Below are positions 1 to 12,058 of a stretch of 64,000 nucleotides of DNA, piece by piece; position 1 is the stretch's first letter, and the number at the start of each line of letters is the position of its first letter. The stretch spans positions 377,001-441,000 of the forward strand of contig OZ014425.1 of assembly GCA_963965975.1 (NCBI GenBank), in the 5' to 3' direction. Both the position numbers and the translations under genes were made by a program. This stretch comes from Xestospongia bergquistia (Eukaryota > Porifera > Demospongiae > Haplosclerida > Petrosiidae). The notes below the pieces were generated by a model, which was not told the DNA's origin, made no database searches, and worked only from the letters and a program-made list of their open reading frames with translations.

Positions 1-440
1 ACGTTTTCTTTTTGATACTAGTTATTTTTACTGGTGAAGAAGAAGAATGTCTTTGATATTTATTCAGCTTTGAAGGTGACTGAGTAGACTGAGATGACTT
101 TAAAAATACTAGTGATGGCTCTTTATCATTGATATATTTAGTGATAGAAGAATTTGGATTGTAATATGTTGCTTGTTCATTAAATGCTGAGCCCAATGAA
201 GATCCTGCACTTACTTTATTTCTATGAGAATATGCTCTTGCAGAGAGACTATGTGTGTGACGTCTCATTTTATTAGGTTTTGATGCTTCCCAGTAATAAC
301 TTTCACTTTCACTTTGGGACTTAGGAATGACATATTTGATATTGGAATGAGACTGTGGTTTTGGAATGAAATGTTCAACATTGGAATGAGATTTGAATGA
401 ATAGGGTCGTGAAGATAATGATGAATGATTCATAATGATC
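1..440 (-). CDS. Partial serine-rich protein, unrecognised (N-terminal coding exon)
   Basis: On the minus strand the frame is open from an ATG at 433 to the window edge, about 144 codons with no stop. It is preceded by a pyrimidine-rich 3' splice site ending at 441, so an upstream non-coding exon is likely. The product is rich in Ser, His, Lys and Pro and has no recognisable domain. It holds a short internal near-duplication of the pattern SHSN-x2-x-IPK-x-QS (about residues 15-40) and a basic, serine-rich stretch towards the edge. It looks like an intrinsically disordered N-terminal region. The rest of the gene lies outside the window. I do not recognise the family. Confidence 0.55.
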
Positions 441-523
441 TGAAAGAAATAAACTAGTATGTAATGATAAAACTACAAGATAAACTCCTACTTCAAATGA
501 TCTTACACAATAATCCCTAATCC

Positions 524-554
<31 letters not shown>

Positions 555-3317
555 ATATATATATTATAATTATAATATTATAATATATATATAATTTATA
601 TAATTTTTATATTATGTACTAGAGTACTAGGAGCAATGATAGAGTATTAGTTTACCATTGATGTATTATTAGTAAATTTATAGCAATAACATTATCTATT
701 ATACCATAACTTACATGTCATTCAGCAATGAGTGTCATGTCCATACCTTCTCTTACATACTACAGTATCATGATTTCAAAGACAATTTCACACCTTTAAC
801 AATAACTCACACATTAAAACCATACAATGAAGTGTTAATAAATTTATTACTTGCTAAAATGTGTGTTAGTTAGTTTTGTTTTTCTATGCCTAATTTGGTT
901 CTCACAGAACATTAATTTTGTCACTATCTTATCCCATCATAGTCGACAATACAATAGTTAATTAATTAGGCCACGCCTGTTACGGACAGCTACGCCTATA
1001 TCTTCTTACTGAACGAGTCAGCTGAGAAAATAGTTCATTTTGTCTGTAGTGAGTCACTGCAAGTCTTCCGTTGAAACATAGCTTTGTTATAAATAGCAGA
1101 GACAGAGGAGATTTTCAAAAGTGTTACGTTTGCAGCTCATTCCAGGAATAATTTCAACTATAAACTGTTGACTGTCTCTACTACTACAATATATATATAA
1201 AGTGAGTTTAATGTCCAGTAAGTACGTTATATAGTAAAGACACCTCTTGTTCTATAATTGTGGAGTTAAACTTAGTTTTATAGTGTGGAATGTACATTTA
1301 ATGTATTGTGGTTACCTCTTAAGTGTTCATAACAACATTGCAGACAATTATTGTATTATATTTACTTCATATTAAAAAGAGCAAACAATTTGAAACAGAA
1401 ACAGACAGTAACTTTCAATAACAGACAAAATAAATTACAAATGTGTTAGCTTCACTTCTCTCAATAGGAAATCATTTTATTATATATATATATATGTATG
1501 TATTATATATTTGGTTAGTTGTTAGTTTACAAGTTGTCTTACTAACTAAATATTTTCTTTTGATATGCTGAGCAAGTGAATATCAGCAATTTAGAAAAGT
1601 CCCTTAAATGCTGATATTAGCAGATAATGTCATCACTTTCATAGTCATGTGACCAATTTAGTTATTTTATGTATCATTACAATCACTACCATATACTGAC
1701 AATAAAATGACCTAGAATAGCTACCATTAGTAAGCTCTAAACTAGTGAACATCAGTACTTATCACAGTGACCTTAGATAGCCACTATTAGTAAGCTCTAG
1801 ACCACTTGTAAACATTATTGCTTATCACAGTGACCAATGATAACTAACTATCATTACCAAAATCCATTTATAAATGGATTGTAGGATATCTATGCTTTAT
1901 TGATTATCACTTCTTACTATGGTAACTAATTATTGTATGATCATTAAAAGTATATTTAATAGGCTCACAGCAGCTGTCAAGTGACCTAAAATAGACATAT
2001 TAGATGACATTATAGTTTATAATAAGATAATATATACCATTGACATAATCATATTTATTGATTATTGGTAATGTTGTCTCACTCTCTCTTACTCAGTTTA
2101 TAATAACTTATACAAACAAGATTAATATAATATATATATATACGTTAGTAATGTGTTTGTGTTATCGTAAAGTTAACAGTTTGTTTATCTTTCTATACTC
2201 TTGTTATGTTATACTCTCTTGTAGTGAGAGTTATGTTTTGACAGTTTACATCCCTTTTTGGCAACTTGAGACGTTTCTCAAACATGATAAATTCTTTCTC
2301 ATAGAACTAAATTAATCAGTAAAAGAAATAAAGGAATTCTTATCATACTGTGTGTATTTCCATAGCAACTAGTAGTAAAATCTCATGTCCATTACTCTAC
2401 TCTACTAGTTAGGATTCAACAATTATCACTATACCAATCTATATATCTTCTAATTATGCACAAGTCCTTAAATGTATATGAACAACTTTTATATGTACAT
2501 TTGTATATCACCTTATATAGACATGTAAATCTGTACATGTACATGGTCTCATGTTATATCAATGCTCATCTATCCTACTATTAACTTGTGTGGGTACCCG
2601 GTTGTTTATAGTGTGTAGGAACATCAAAGACTTCTCAAGCCAAGTTAGGTCATATCATTATATATGAATGTACTGGACTCTTGTGGTTTGTAATGTGTAA
2701 AGAAACTCAAGCATTGGGTAGGTGGTGTTGTCTGTGGTTTGCCTGAAGGATCAGGGCAGGTTCAGTTGACAGTTGCTATAGTAATTAACTAGTTAGTGTT
2801 AGTGTTGACTACACCTCAAATAATATCAAGTTGTTAAGTGCAACTGTTTACTAACACTGACATTGACTAGCAAGACATTAGACATTACAGTGCCACCATT
2901 ATCTTAAAGTCATTACACTAGACATTACACTGCCACCATTATCTTAAAGTCATTACACTAGACATTACAGTGCTAGCATTATCTTAAAGTCATTACACTA
3001 GATATTACAGTGCCACCATTATCTTAAAGTCATTACACTAGACATTACACTGCCACCATTATCTTAAAGTTATTACACTAGACATTACACTGCCATCATT
3101 ATATTATAGTTATTAGGTTTATATTAAGAGACATTGCATTATTATAATTGTTATGCTAACTTCCTAGAAGTTCATGTACTTGTGAGTAGATATGAGGTCA
3201 CAAAGATGACATCATTACGTTATGTGAGTCTGTGACCTATAATTGAAGTGGTCTAGCTTACATTATTTTAAAATAATTACATTTAATTAATAATTATTGA
3301 TAACTCCTTTTATTAGA
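441..3317. other. Intergenic/5' UTR region between divergent genes
   Basis: About 2.9 kb without a convincing coding frame. It contains AT/TA dinucleotide runs near 529-600 and 1484-1495, and a TATA-like element (tataaatag, about 1089-1097) that could serve a 5' non-coding exon of either flanking gene. A 40-bp tandem repeat lies at 2881-3114. An 85-codon frame at 2058-2315 crosses low-complexity AT sequence and is not supported. Confidence 0.5.
2881..3114. repeat. 40-bp tandem repeat, about 6 copies
   Basis: A 40-bp unit beginning gacattacag/ctgccaccatt and ending with cattacacta repeats in register at 2881, 2921, 2961, 3001, 3041 and, more degenerate, 3081. Copies differ by only a few bases. 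The array lies 200 bp upstream of the DENND2 coding start. Confidence 0.9.
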
Positions 3318-6300
3318 ATGTCCAGACCAGCCCCACCCAAACCTCCAAGATTGCGTAAAACAAAATCTATTGACACTCTCAGAGAGACTCACACACAAAA
3401 TGTTAATGACTTGTATCCTCCTAATACAACTTCCTCTGTCAATCCCTCTTCTATGCCTCCCTCGTCTTCAAGTCATTCTCCTCCCCCGATCCCTCCTTTC
3501 AAACCAAATGGCAAACCAGCAATACCAAATTCTGTAGCAGCTGCTAACATAATTAAAGCCTTAAAAAGAGCACAGTCTGTGGATGATAGCTTAAGACACA
3601 ATGATCCTCAAGAAGATAATCATAATGATTTTTCCAAGCGTAAAAGTTATACTGATAACTCTTATGTAATTTTTGAAGATGATTTGAGTAGTAGGACTGC
3701 TCGACCTGTCTCCATGTTTGGACCTACTTCAACATCTGAGTATAAAAATAATTCACCTTCATTGTCTAGTATTGAGGACACTCGAAAAGTTCCCCTTCTT
3801 CCCACGTATTCTTTGAATAATTCCAATCCTTCCAAAATCCCTCATAGATTACCATCACATCGTGAAGAAGAAGAAGAGGAAGAAGAAGCAAAAGAAGAAA
3901 AACAAGAAGATAGCATCAGAAAGTGTCCAATATCAATTCAAAAATCACTGCCTACTTCACCATCGGGACAGTCCACACCCACAACTAAAATGCCGATTTT
4001 GCCGCCAGATAAACCTACCTTTAAGACTCCTCCCAAGAGACCTGACCCTCCACCTAAAATTCTTTCTCGTACAAAGTCTGATAACAGTCCATTTACACAA
4101 ACAACATCTAATTCATATCAAAAACCGTTGCCCCTCCCACCACAAAAGTCACACAAAAATCACAAGATTTCACCTGAAGAAAGTCCAAAACCAGTTTTAA
4201 ATGACATAAATACCAAATTACAGGAAGATACAATAGAGTATTTGTCAAATCATCACGAATCTACTCAAATCCCTATTTCACCTTCTTCAGTAAGCAGTGG
4301 AGTACCAGAAGATGAAGGGGAGGCACTCTCGTGTGATAGTAGACAGACCACACCTAGTTGTATTACATTTTCTGAGTCAATATTCAATGAAGGACTGGAA
4401 AACAGACCCGAAGCTGCCAGTGATGAAATAGATGGTGGACAACCTCCTCAACAAACAAATAAACAACCACACCCACCTCTTCCTTCTCGAAGTGGTCAAA
4501 ACCAACCCAAATTGAAACTGAAAAGTGATGATTGGTGGATACAAAAAAGACAATTGTCTCCACCCACATCTCCAAACCAACCTCTCACCTCATCCACTCC
4601 TCCTATCTCAAGTCAACCCTATCGAAGTCACCATATCATAAATGTACCTGAAAATCGACAAAGTTCTGATATTATAGCTAATAAATCTAAAGCTACAATA
4701 GGATCTTCTGGTATATATTACCCCCCTGCTGTCCGCTCAATAACTCCAGAACCCTTCAGTAATGTAGAGAGAGATGATAGTAGTGAAGACAATGTAGAAG
4801 AAAAGGATAAAGTCCCTGTTCTTAAAGTTCCAAATCGGTACCAGAAGACACGAAGGTCAAATAGTTTTAATGGTACCAGTGGTCACAAGGTACGACCAAC
4901 ATCTATGATAGAGGATGTGGTAAGTCTTATCTATCTATTTATCCAGTCTTTCATCCATTATTTCTTTTTCCATCTATTTAGGTACGTAATGACAAAGATA
5001 AGAACAATGAACTAAGTTCAAGTTCAACTTGTACAGTTCCTCGTGGGTTAACTGAGTCAACTAAAGAGGATTATAAACAGGTTAATTATAAAAGATTATT
5101 ATCTCATACATATTATTACATTATACACTATTTATTATTGATAAAACAGAACCCACAAACTCTAACACTAATGAATTCCTGTGACAACATGTTCTTAGAA
5201 TTTAGTTAGGATAATTTATAACATTACTATATAACAACAATATTATTATTATGGTAAAAATAATTTCTGCTCACCTCTTGTCGTGTTGGGATTTCCAGGA
5301 CAGGGTGAGGCAGTTGTATATCTTGTAGTCAAATTATACATCTTGTCCCATGATGGTAATTGTTAGGTGTAAATATTGTCTGCTAGACATCCTTATGATA
5401 ACATAGCTTAAATATGTTATTTGGAAGATTATAGAGTTTTTATAAAAATAGAGTTAACTCTAGTTGTCAATAGAAGGTTGCATGAATGCTTTGATGAGAC
5501 GATGAAAGGACAGATAGATAGATGGATGGATTGATATTTGGCTGGCTGGCTGACAACTGCTAGAGTCAAATATGTTAAGACTAATTCAAGTTGAAGAGAG
5601 AGTCTTAACTAAACATTCACATGATGTCATTAATATACTATATGACTGGAGTATTCCCCAGGGTCTGTTGCTTTTGACAGCTGTTCATTGTTATAGTGTT
5701 CAAATAACAAGTAGTTTTGTTGTTACAGAAACTTACTACTGTAATTGTAGTAATTAGTTACTCTAAATTATAAATTGTTTATTTACTATATAGATAAAGA
5801 AACTGTTTAAAAGAGGATCAACTGATGTAGGTATTCCGCCAAAAAAGACTGTATTGGGTCTGTTTAGAACTCGTATTCGAACTGATACCACACTAGATAG
5901 TGAGATAGTTATCTTTATTTCTTATTTTATAGTTTTGTTAGATGATATCACTAAAAGTCAAGAACAAAAGAAAGTTGAAGAGGCTATGAGTGAAGATTCA
6001 AGTGAAGATGAAACAGGAGGAACAATAAGTCAGTAATATTAACATATCATATTATGTTTTAATGTTGTGTTCTTTTAGAACGTATGCCCAAATATGGTTC
6101 TCTACCGCGAAAAATTCACAGAGTAAACTATTTCCTTTTATATTTAATAATGTCTATTAATTTATTGTATTATTAGAAATCTTCAGAACCTTCTTCCGAT
6201 GATTATGAACCTGAGTATCATCAATTGTTTGAATATGTCTTTGTGATGGGATTAAAAGAAGGTGAGTATTGTCACATGACTCACACACTACTGTCATGTG

Positions 6301-8698
6301 ATTGTTACAGACCGCTCTTCCAAGAAACTTAAAACAGAGATCACTTATAGATTTCCACCTGATGTAAGTAAAGACCACACCTACTTTGTTCTTATCTCTC
6401 AATCCTTCTTACCTAGTCTGGTGCGACATCTGAAGATGACACACTTCGTTCCATAGACCAATTCTGTTTTCCTGATATAGAGCAGTGGAAACCAGTAGTC
6501 CATTATAACAGGTACTATCATGTGATAGTCATGTGACTGTTGTATACTTTCTCTTTCAGTGAAAGTTATTCATTCGTACTGACCAGTTTGGAAGGAAACA
6601 GACGATTTGGTTATTGTAGAAGACTCTTGGTAAGTTAAACAATATGGTAATAACATCTTATCCTGTCTATTTTTAGCCTGATGGTAAAGGACCTCGATTA
6701 CCTGAAGTATTCTGTATAGTCAGTCCACTTGGATGTTTTGATCTTTATGCAAAGGTTAGATATTATCATATACATGTGATATACATGTGATGTACATGTG
6801 ATATACATGTGATATACACAGATATTGGATATTGTTGAACAAAGAAGAGCAGCATCATCAGCAGCTGTCTTCTCGTTTTTAAAGAGCATTATTGCCAATC
6901 CATTTCCAGCTCCTGTAAGTCATATTAATAACTATTAATAACTTTCATTATTTGATTATTATTAGGGGCGCTCTGTTTCAATCAAAGTTTTACCAGTAAG
7001 TACATTTTGATCAAGTTATTTATTTTTATATTGTATTTTATTCTTATAGGCTAAAGGAGGAGATTTAGAGATTATAAAATTAAAAAGACCACCTGATTCT
7101 AGACTAGAACATGTAAGAATCATCTGTCCATTCATCGATCCATCTGTCCATTTAACCATCTATTATCTAGGTTGACTTTGCTGAGTTATATAACACATTA
7201 GGTCCCAAAAAGGTACTTAAATTTTTATAATATAATATTAAATCAATTATCATTAATTAATTTAGTTAATTCAAGTATTCTCCTCGATTATAATGGAAAG
7301 AAGAGTAATATTAGCAGCTAATAGACTCAGGTAAGTCACATGACCTCTTATCATGTGACTATCATGTGACTTATCATATAGTACTCTATCATCTTGTTGT
7401 CATGCTTTGTTAGCGCTACTTTATCCATTTGAATGGCAGGTATAAATGGACAGATAACAAATGAGAATGGACGACTGTAATCTTTTCTTCCTCTAGCATA
7501 CATTTATACCTGTCTTACCAAATTCATTAATTGATTTCTGTGGCTCTCCTGTCCCTTATATAATTGGTATTAATCCAAGTCTAATTAAACAGCTGGATCA
7601 TCTTGAAGTAGAAATGGAAGAGGTAACCTCATCCACTAACCCCACCCACTAATTATTTCATCTGATATCTTGTGTACATTATGTTAGCATTAGTGACATT
7701 ATTAGAACATTTCCAATTTAACAAAATTATAATAAATGACTTGTATTGCTTTTAAAATGTAGGCATTAGTTGTGGACTTGGACAAGAGAAAATTTGTGAG
7801 AAAGGTTAGAAGAGTTTATTATATTTTAGTATGTACTTGTAATTATTGTTATAGTTTGGAGATGAGTCATCAATATTACCAAGTAAATTGTCAGAATATC
7901 TTGTTCATATGTTGGTAAGTAATATAACAAGATATACAAATAGATAATTATTGATGGGCAGATAGCGAGAAAATAAATCTACTTACTTTTTATCCTACAG
8001 GATGCTGCTGTTATTAAAAATCAATACAGTCGTCCATTAAGTGACAGACGAGGTAAGTATGACTTATTATTATTATGTCAAATTCCTTTTTCTTTTAAGG
8101 ACAATCTCGAGCTGATGAAATAGTTGTCAATTCTTTCATGATTGTATTTACATATCTGTTTGGTGGATATAAAGAATATATGGCTACTATGGATCATAGA
8201 ACAGGAGAGAAACAACTTCAAGTAAAAGAAAAAAAATTACAATTTACAATAAATCATTCTCTTTATTAGAAATCAGACTTTGTACATAGTTTTCATTCAA
8301 AGTCCACACGTAGAGTAAGGAACATTATTTAACTGCAATAGTTTTTATTATTCTTTTATAGTTTCTGGATGCTTTCCTAATGACACAAATGTTTGATAAA
8401 TTTATTGAAGAAAGAGAGGACCCAGTTAAGGCACAAGCAGTTAATGAAGGTATGTGTATTTATTTATACTTTGTCTATGAATCTATTTGGCATTGTTCCA
8501 GGTTTATTTGAAATGAAGTTGCCAGAATTAAAAGAAAGAACACAGGAAATTGAAATGTAAACATACAAACACACACACGTACAAACACATATACACCTCT
8601 ATGTTGTACTACATATGTTATCAACTCTTATCTCTAGTTTTAGTACAAAGAAACGTTTCCCATGGCAACGAAAGAAAACAATCCAATCCAAAAATTAA
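3318..8698 (+). CDS. DENND2: DENN domain-containing protein 2 (DENND2/ST5-type Rab GEF)
   Basis: Twenty-five coding exons join in frame (3330 nt, about 1109 aa). The first is 3318-4919 and the last is 8638-8698; the ATG follows a 3' splice site ending at 3316. Residues 1-560 are Pro/Ser-rich with PPKPPR-type SH3 ligands, an acidic run and basic patches, as in the long N-termini of DENND2 proteins. From about residue 650 the tripartite DENN module follows: uDENN (HQLFEYVFVMGL), core DENN (MERRVILAANRLSTLSSC, FIPVLP, PYIIGI) and dDENN ending near DKFIEER. The family acts as guanine-nucleotide exchange factors for Rab9-type GTPases in endosomal transport; that role is known for vertebrate members and inferred here. 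The last exon encodes a basic tail. An unspliced reading would stop one codon after the donor at 8557, giving a slightly shorter form. The choice among vertebrate paralogues A-D cannot be made. Confidence 0.9.
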
Positions 8699-9091
8699 AG
8701 ATATCTCATGCACTACTCATTCTTGTGTCAAAAGACTCATGTCCAAACTATTTTGTTTGTTTTAATGTTTGCTGTTTGTTAAATGTGTGTTTGCAAATTT
8801 CTTACTTTTTACTTCACAATATCAATTATTATTAATTCTGTCTTATTTTATTTGGTGTTTAGAGAAAATTAAAAATTTTATTTTGATATAACAACAAACA
8901 CAAATATTACAAAAACATTGTCACATGATAGAAAGTGATTCCTCTCCAGTTGACCTAGCAACACACACACAAAAACATTATAATCACATGATCCAACATA
9001 TCAGTCACATGACTTGGTAATACAAATAGTTGATGTCATATGAATGGAATGTGAGAGCATGTGACATATAGTATATAGTCATGTGACATAT
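8699..9091. other. Convergent 3' region rich in TCACATGA words
   Basis: This tail-to-tail spacer between DENND2 and the TMEM175-like gene has no coding frame. Between 8918 and 9090 the word TCACATGA or CATGTGAC occurs at least five times on either strand. The rest is AT-rich presumptive 3' UTR. Confidence 0.5.
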
Positions 9092-9303
9092 TCAAACTAC
9101 AACAGGTTGTTTACTAAAAGACCTTGGTCTTGTTGTGTCTTCTACTATTTCAGTACTCTCCTTGAATACATCACTGCTGTAAGAACCATCAGTGATTTTA
9201 TTGGCAGAGGTATTCAAAATCATCTTTTCTTCCTCATTTTCTTCTAAGATGTTACTCTCCTGTGATCCTTGAATCTGATGTGGTAACCTTGCAAATCTGT
9301 CAG

Positions 9304-9346
<43 letters not shown>

Positions 9347-10579
9347 GATATATGTTTGTTTCAATGGCAAGTTTTTACAAGATGATGAAGATCGATGATA
9401 ACGTTGTCGAGCACTTGTTCTTTTTCCTCTTGAAATCTACATAAATAAATATAACAACAATATTAATAATAATAAACAACATACAAAATGAACTATTAAT
9501 CTTGGTAATATAAACAATATCGGAGTTGCAAACACACCCTAGAAATAACAATAATAATTAAATTATAAGTGAACATAATAATAACAACATACAAAACTAA
9601 AGAAGTGATGTATTGTTATTGATGATGCAAATGTGACTCCATAAAATATTAGACTAGGTAAATAAGAGAGAGAGAGAGAAGTTAAAGAGCTAATGTGATA
9701 ATCCCCTTACCCAATGATGGGAAATATCATTAATTTTGATAATTGTATAAGTTCCATTGATGGCTCGTCAATTTCATGTGACAGGCATTGTGATCTACCA
9801 GAACATAATTATAAATAATATCAAAGCAAGTTATTAAATAGTTATTAAATAGTACTTTTGTGTGTGTGCTACTGCCCAAAGTAGTAGTTGACTACAACCA
9901 GTAACAACTAATATAATACTAAATGTCCTAATGGAGGTAATTTCATTATTAGTGTTCATCTAATGAGAATAATTTTAATTGGATATTAGAGGAAACTATG
10001 TTATTATACCCCTTCTGAAAACTTAGAGACAAGGCCAGCTCCGAAGGGTATTGTACCCACTAACAAAAGGCTCTAAAAGGAAGTGATACCACAGTAACAT
10101 GTTACCATAGTAACAACTAACTAATGAATTGAAGACAGTAATTCTTGGTGTAACATTTTTGATAAACTGTTATATGAAAGAGAGAGAGAGAGAGAGAATT
10201 AAAATGACAATTTATAGATTGATCTTAGTATTATCTTACATGAAACATACTATGATGTACAAACCAAAGAAGACCTACACACAAAATATATGTAGACATA
10301 TTATTGTATTTAACTAATATTACTGACCTATGATAAAGAAACTAGATATATAAGTCATAAATGGATAGCGAAGGTTATGTAAAAAATGTAAAACATTTTC
10401 ATGAGTTCTCTCAGCTACTCCAGGTATAATTTCAGTCCTAAAAATAAAAGATGATGTCATTATTACATCACATATAATATCTGTCCATTATGTGTGCTCA
10501 TGCATCTATTATTGTATTCTAACGTGATATCGAGGACAACAATTGTTCCAACTATTGCAAAAATCCCATCACTAAAAGC

Positions 10580-10611
<32 letters not shown>

Positions 10612-11928
10612 AGTTGTATGTACTGTTCAGTAGATTTATAACCTAATATACGTTCTTTTGACACAACATCTTTCATGAGAACTTCTTGTACTTCAACTGA
10701 CACATTATCACCATGTCTTTTCTCTAAATGGACAATAACTAATAGATTTATGAAAGTAATGATGGATGCATGAAATAGATCTATGAAAGTGATGATGGAT
10801 ATATGAAATAGATAAATGAAAGTAATGATGGATGCATAAAATAGTTATATGAGGTAAACAGTTACTTTGTATTGCCCAAATAATGAATCGTCCCAGAAAT
10901 GCAAATGATCCAATCATGAAAAAAAAAGTCTCACTCTATGTATATCCAAAACAAACAATAAATGATAATATTGTAACTACTAACAGCTTCTGGTTTTTCA
11001 TCAGTAACCCAAGCAAACAAAATAGCAAATGATGCTAGTATTGGATTCACAAGAAGAGGTAAATACATCATCAATTTGAGGTTACGCTAACAAAACAATA
11101 TCACATATCATGTGATAGTCATATGATCAGTACATATACCATTAGTATATTCTTAGTTAAATGAGAATGTAAAGTGTGTCTTTGTCTGAATCCAAAAAAT
11201 AACAACAAGATCTACAGGAAGTCAAATATCAAAGGTCACATAAAGATACTCGTTACCATTGACGCATTTATGAGTATAATTGTGATACTACTGATTGTAA
11301 TCACTACACGATCATCGCCAAAGGTACTCACGAGTACAATCTAATGGAGTGATGGATAGTTAAATATTAATTATAAAAACTTACAGCAGGTGGTAGGAAA
11401 CTAACAAATAACAAAACAACCTAATAACAATATAACAATATAAAATGAGGTAATAATTGTTGTTGATCTTTCATACCAAATTCAACCAACTAAGTATATC
11501 ATCAACTCGTTCCACTAGTCTAAATATCCTGTTAAAAACACTTCTTTACAAATATATCTTACTTCAGTGATTATACCTGCTATGAGCATACCAAGCATCT
11601 AGTACTATGATGTAAGCATATACATAGATACCAAGTTTAGTAAGAAACTCTGTGTTAGTGAGATAATCATGTAGATTAAAAGTCTATAAGAACAAATAGT
11701 AATAAAAATAATTATATTATTTCGTGATATATTGCAGCAGATAATAATAGCTTTGTCTTACATCATTTATTTTGCTTTCTTCTAATTTCAAAGGAATCAC
11801 CTGATGATCAGTGGATATACAACACACAGAGAGATATTATAACTTACCATTATAGTTGCAACAATAGAAAATACAGCATCACTGAATGCCATAAGGCGCT
11901 CTCCAACAAATACATGATGAGAAATCAT
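9092..11928 (-). CDS. TMEM175: TMEM175-like endolysosomal potassium/proton channel
   Basis: A multi-exon minus-strand gene starting at the ATG at 11926-11928 and ending with TGA at 9092. The first exon encodes ERLMAFSDAVFSIVATIMV and a later exon (around 10510-10660) encodes KERILAFSDGIFAIVGTIVV. These are the two pseudo-repeat pore helices with the FSD signature that defines TMEM175. Further exons give YVYAYIIVLDAWYAHSR and LLNLVVLLFVSFLPPA-type membrane segments, so both six-helix halves are present. The C-terminal tail is basic then acidic and disordered. Known vertebrate TMEM175 sits in endosomes and lysosomes and conducts K+ and H+; that function is inferred. Several introns end in long CT runs at the 3' splice site (GA on the + strand at 9308-9342 and 10582-10609). 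The start codon is 130 bp from that of the divergent neighbour. Confidence 0.87.
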
Positions 11929-12058
11929 CTTTGAAAATCAACTTGAACTCGTGATCTTTACTATTCATGCGATTACAAACGTATACGAAAAAACTAGTTC
12001 AGCACGTAACGATTATTACATGGAGTATACTAACGTATGCAAGACTTGATAGGAAAAG
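11929..12058. promoter_or_regulatory. Head-to-head promoter interval (TMEM175 / zinc-knuckle gene)
   Basis: Only 130 bp separate the two start codons on opposite strands, so both promoters and 5' UTRs must share or overlap this segment. I see no clear TATA box. It is inferred to be a bidirectional promoter. Confidence 0.5.

Noticed and set aside
2058-2315. 85-codon plus-strand frame upstream of DENND2
   Set aside because: Hydrophobic low-complexity translation of AT-rich sequence, no domain, no splice support.
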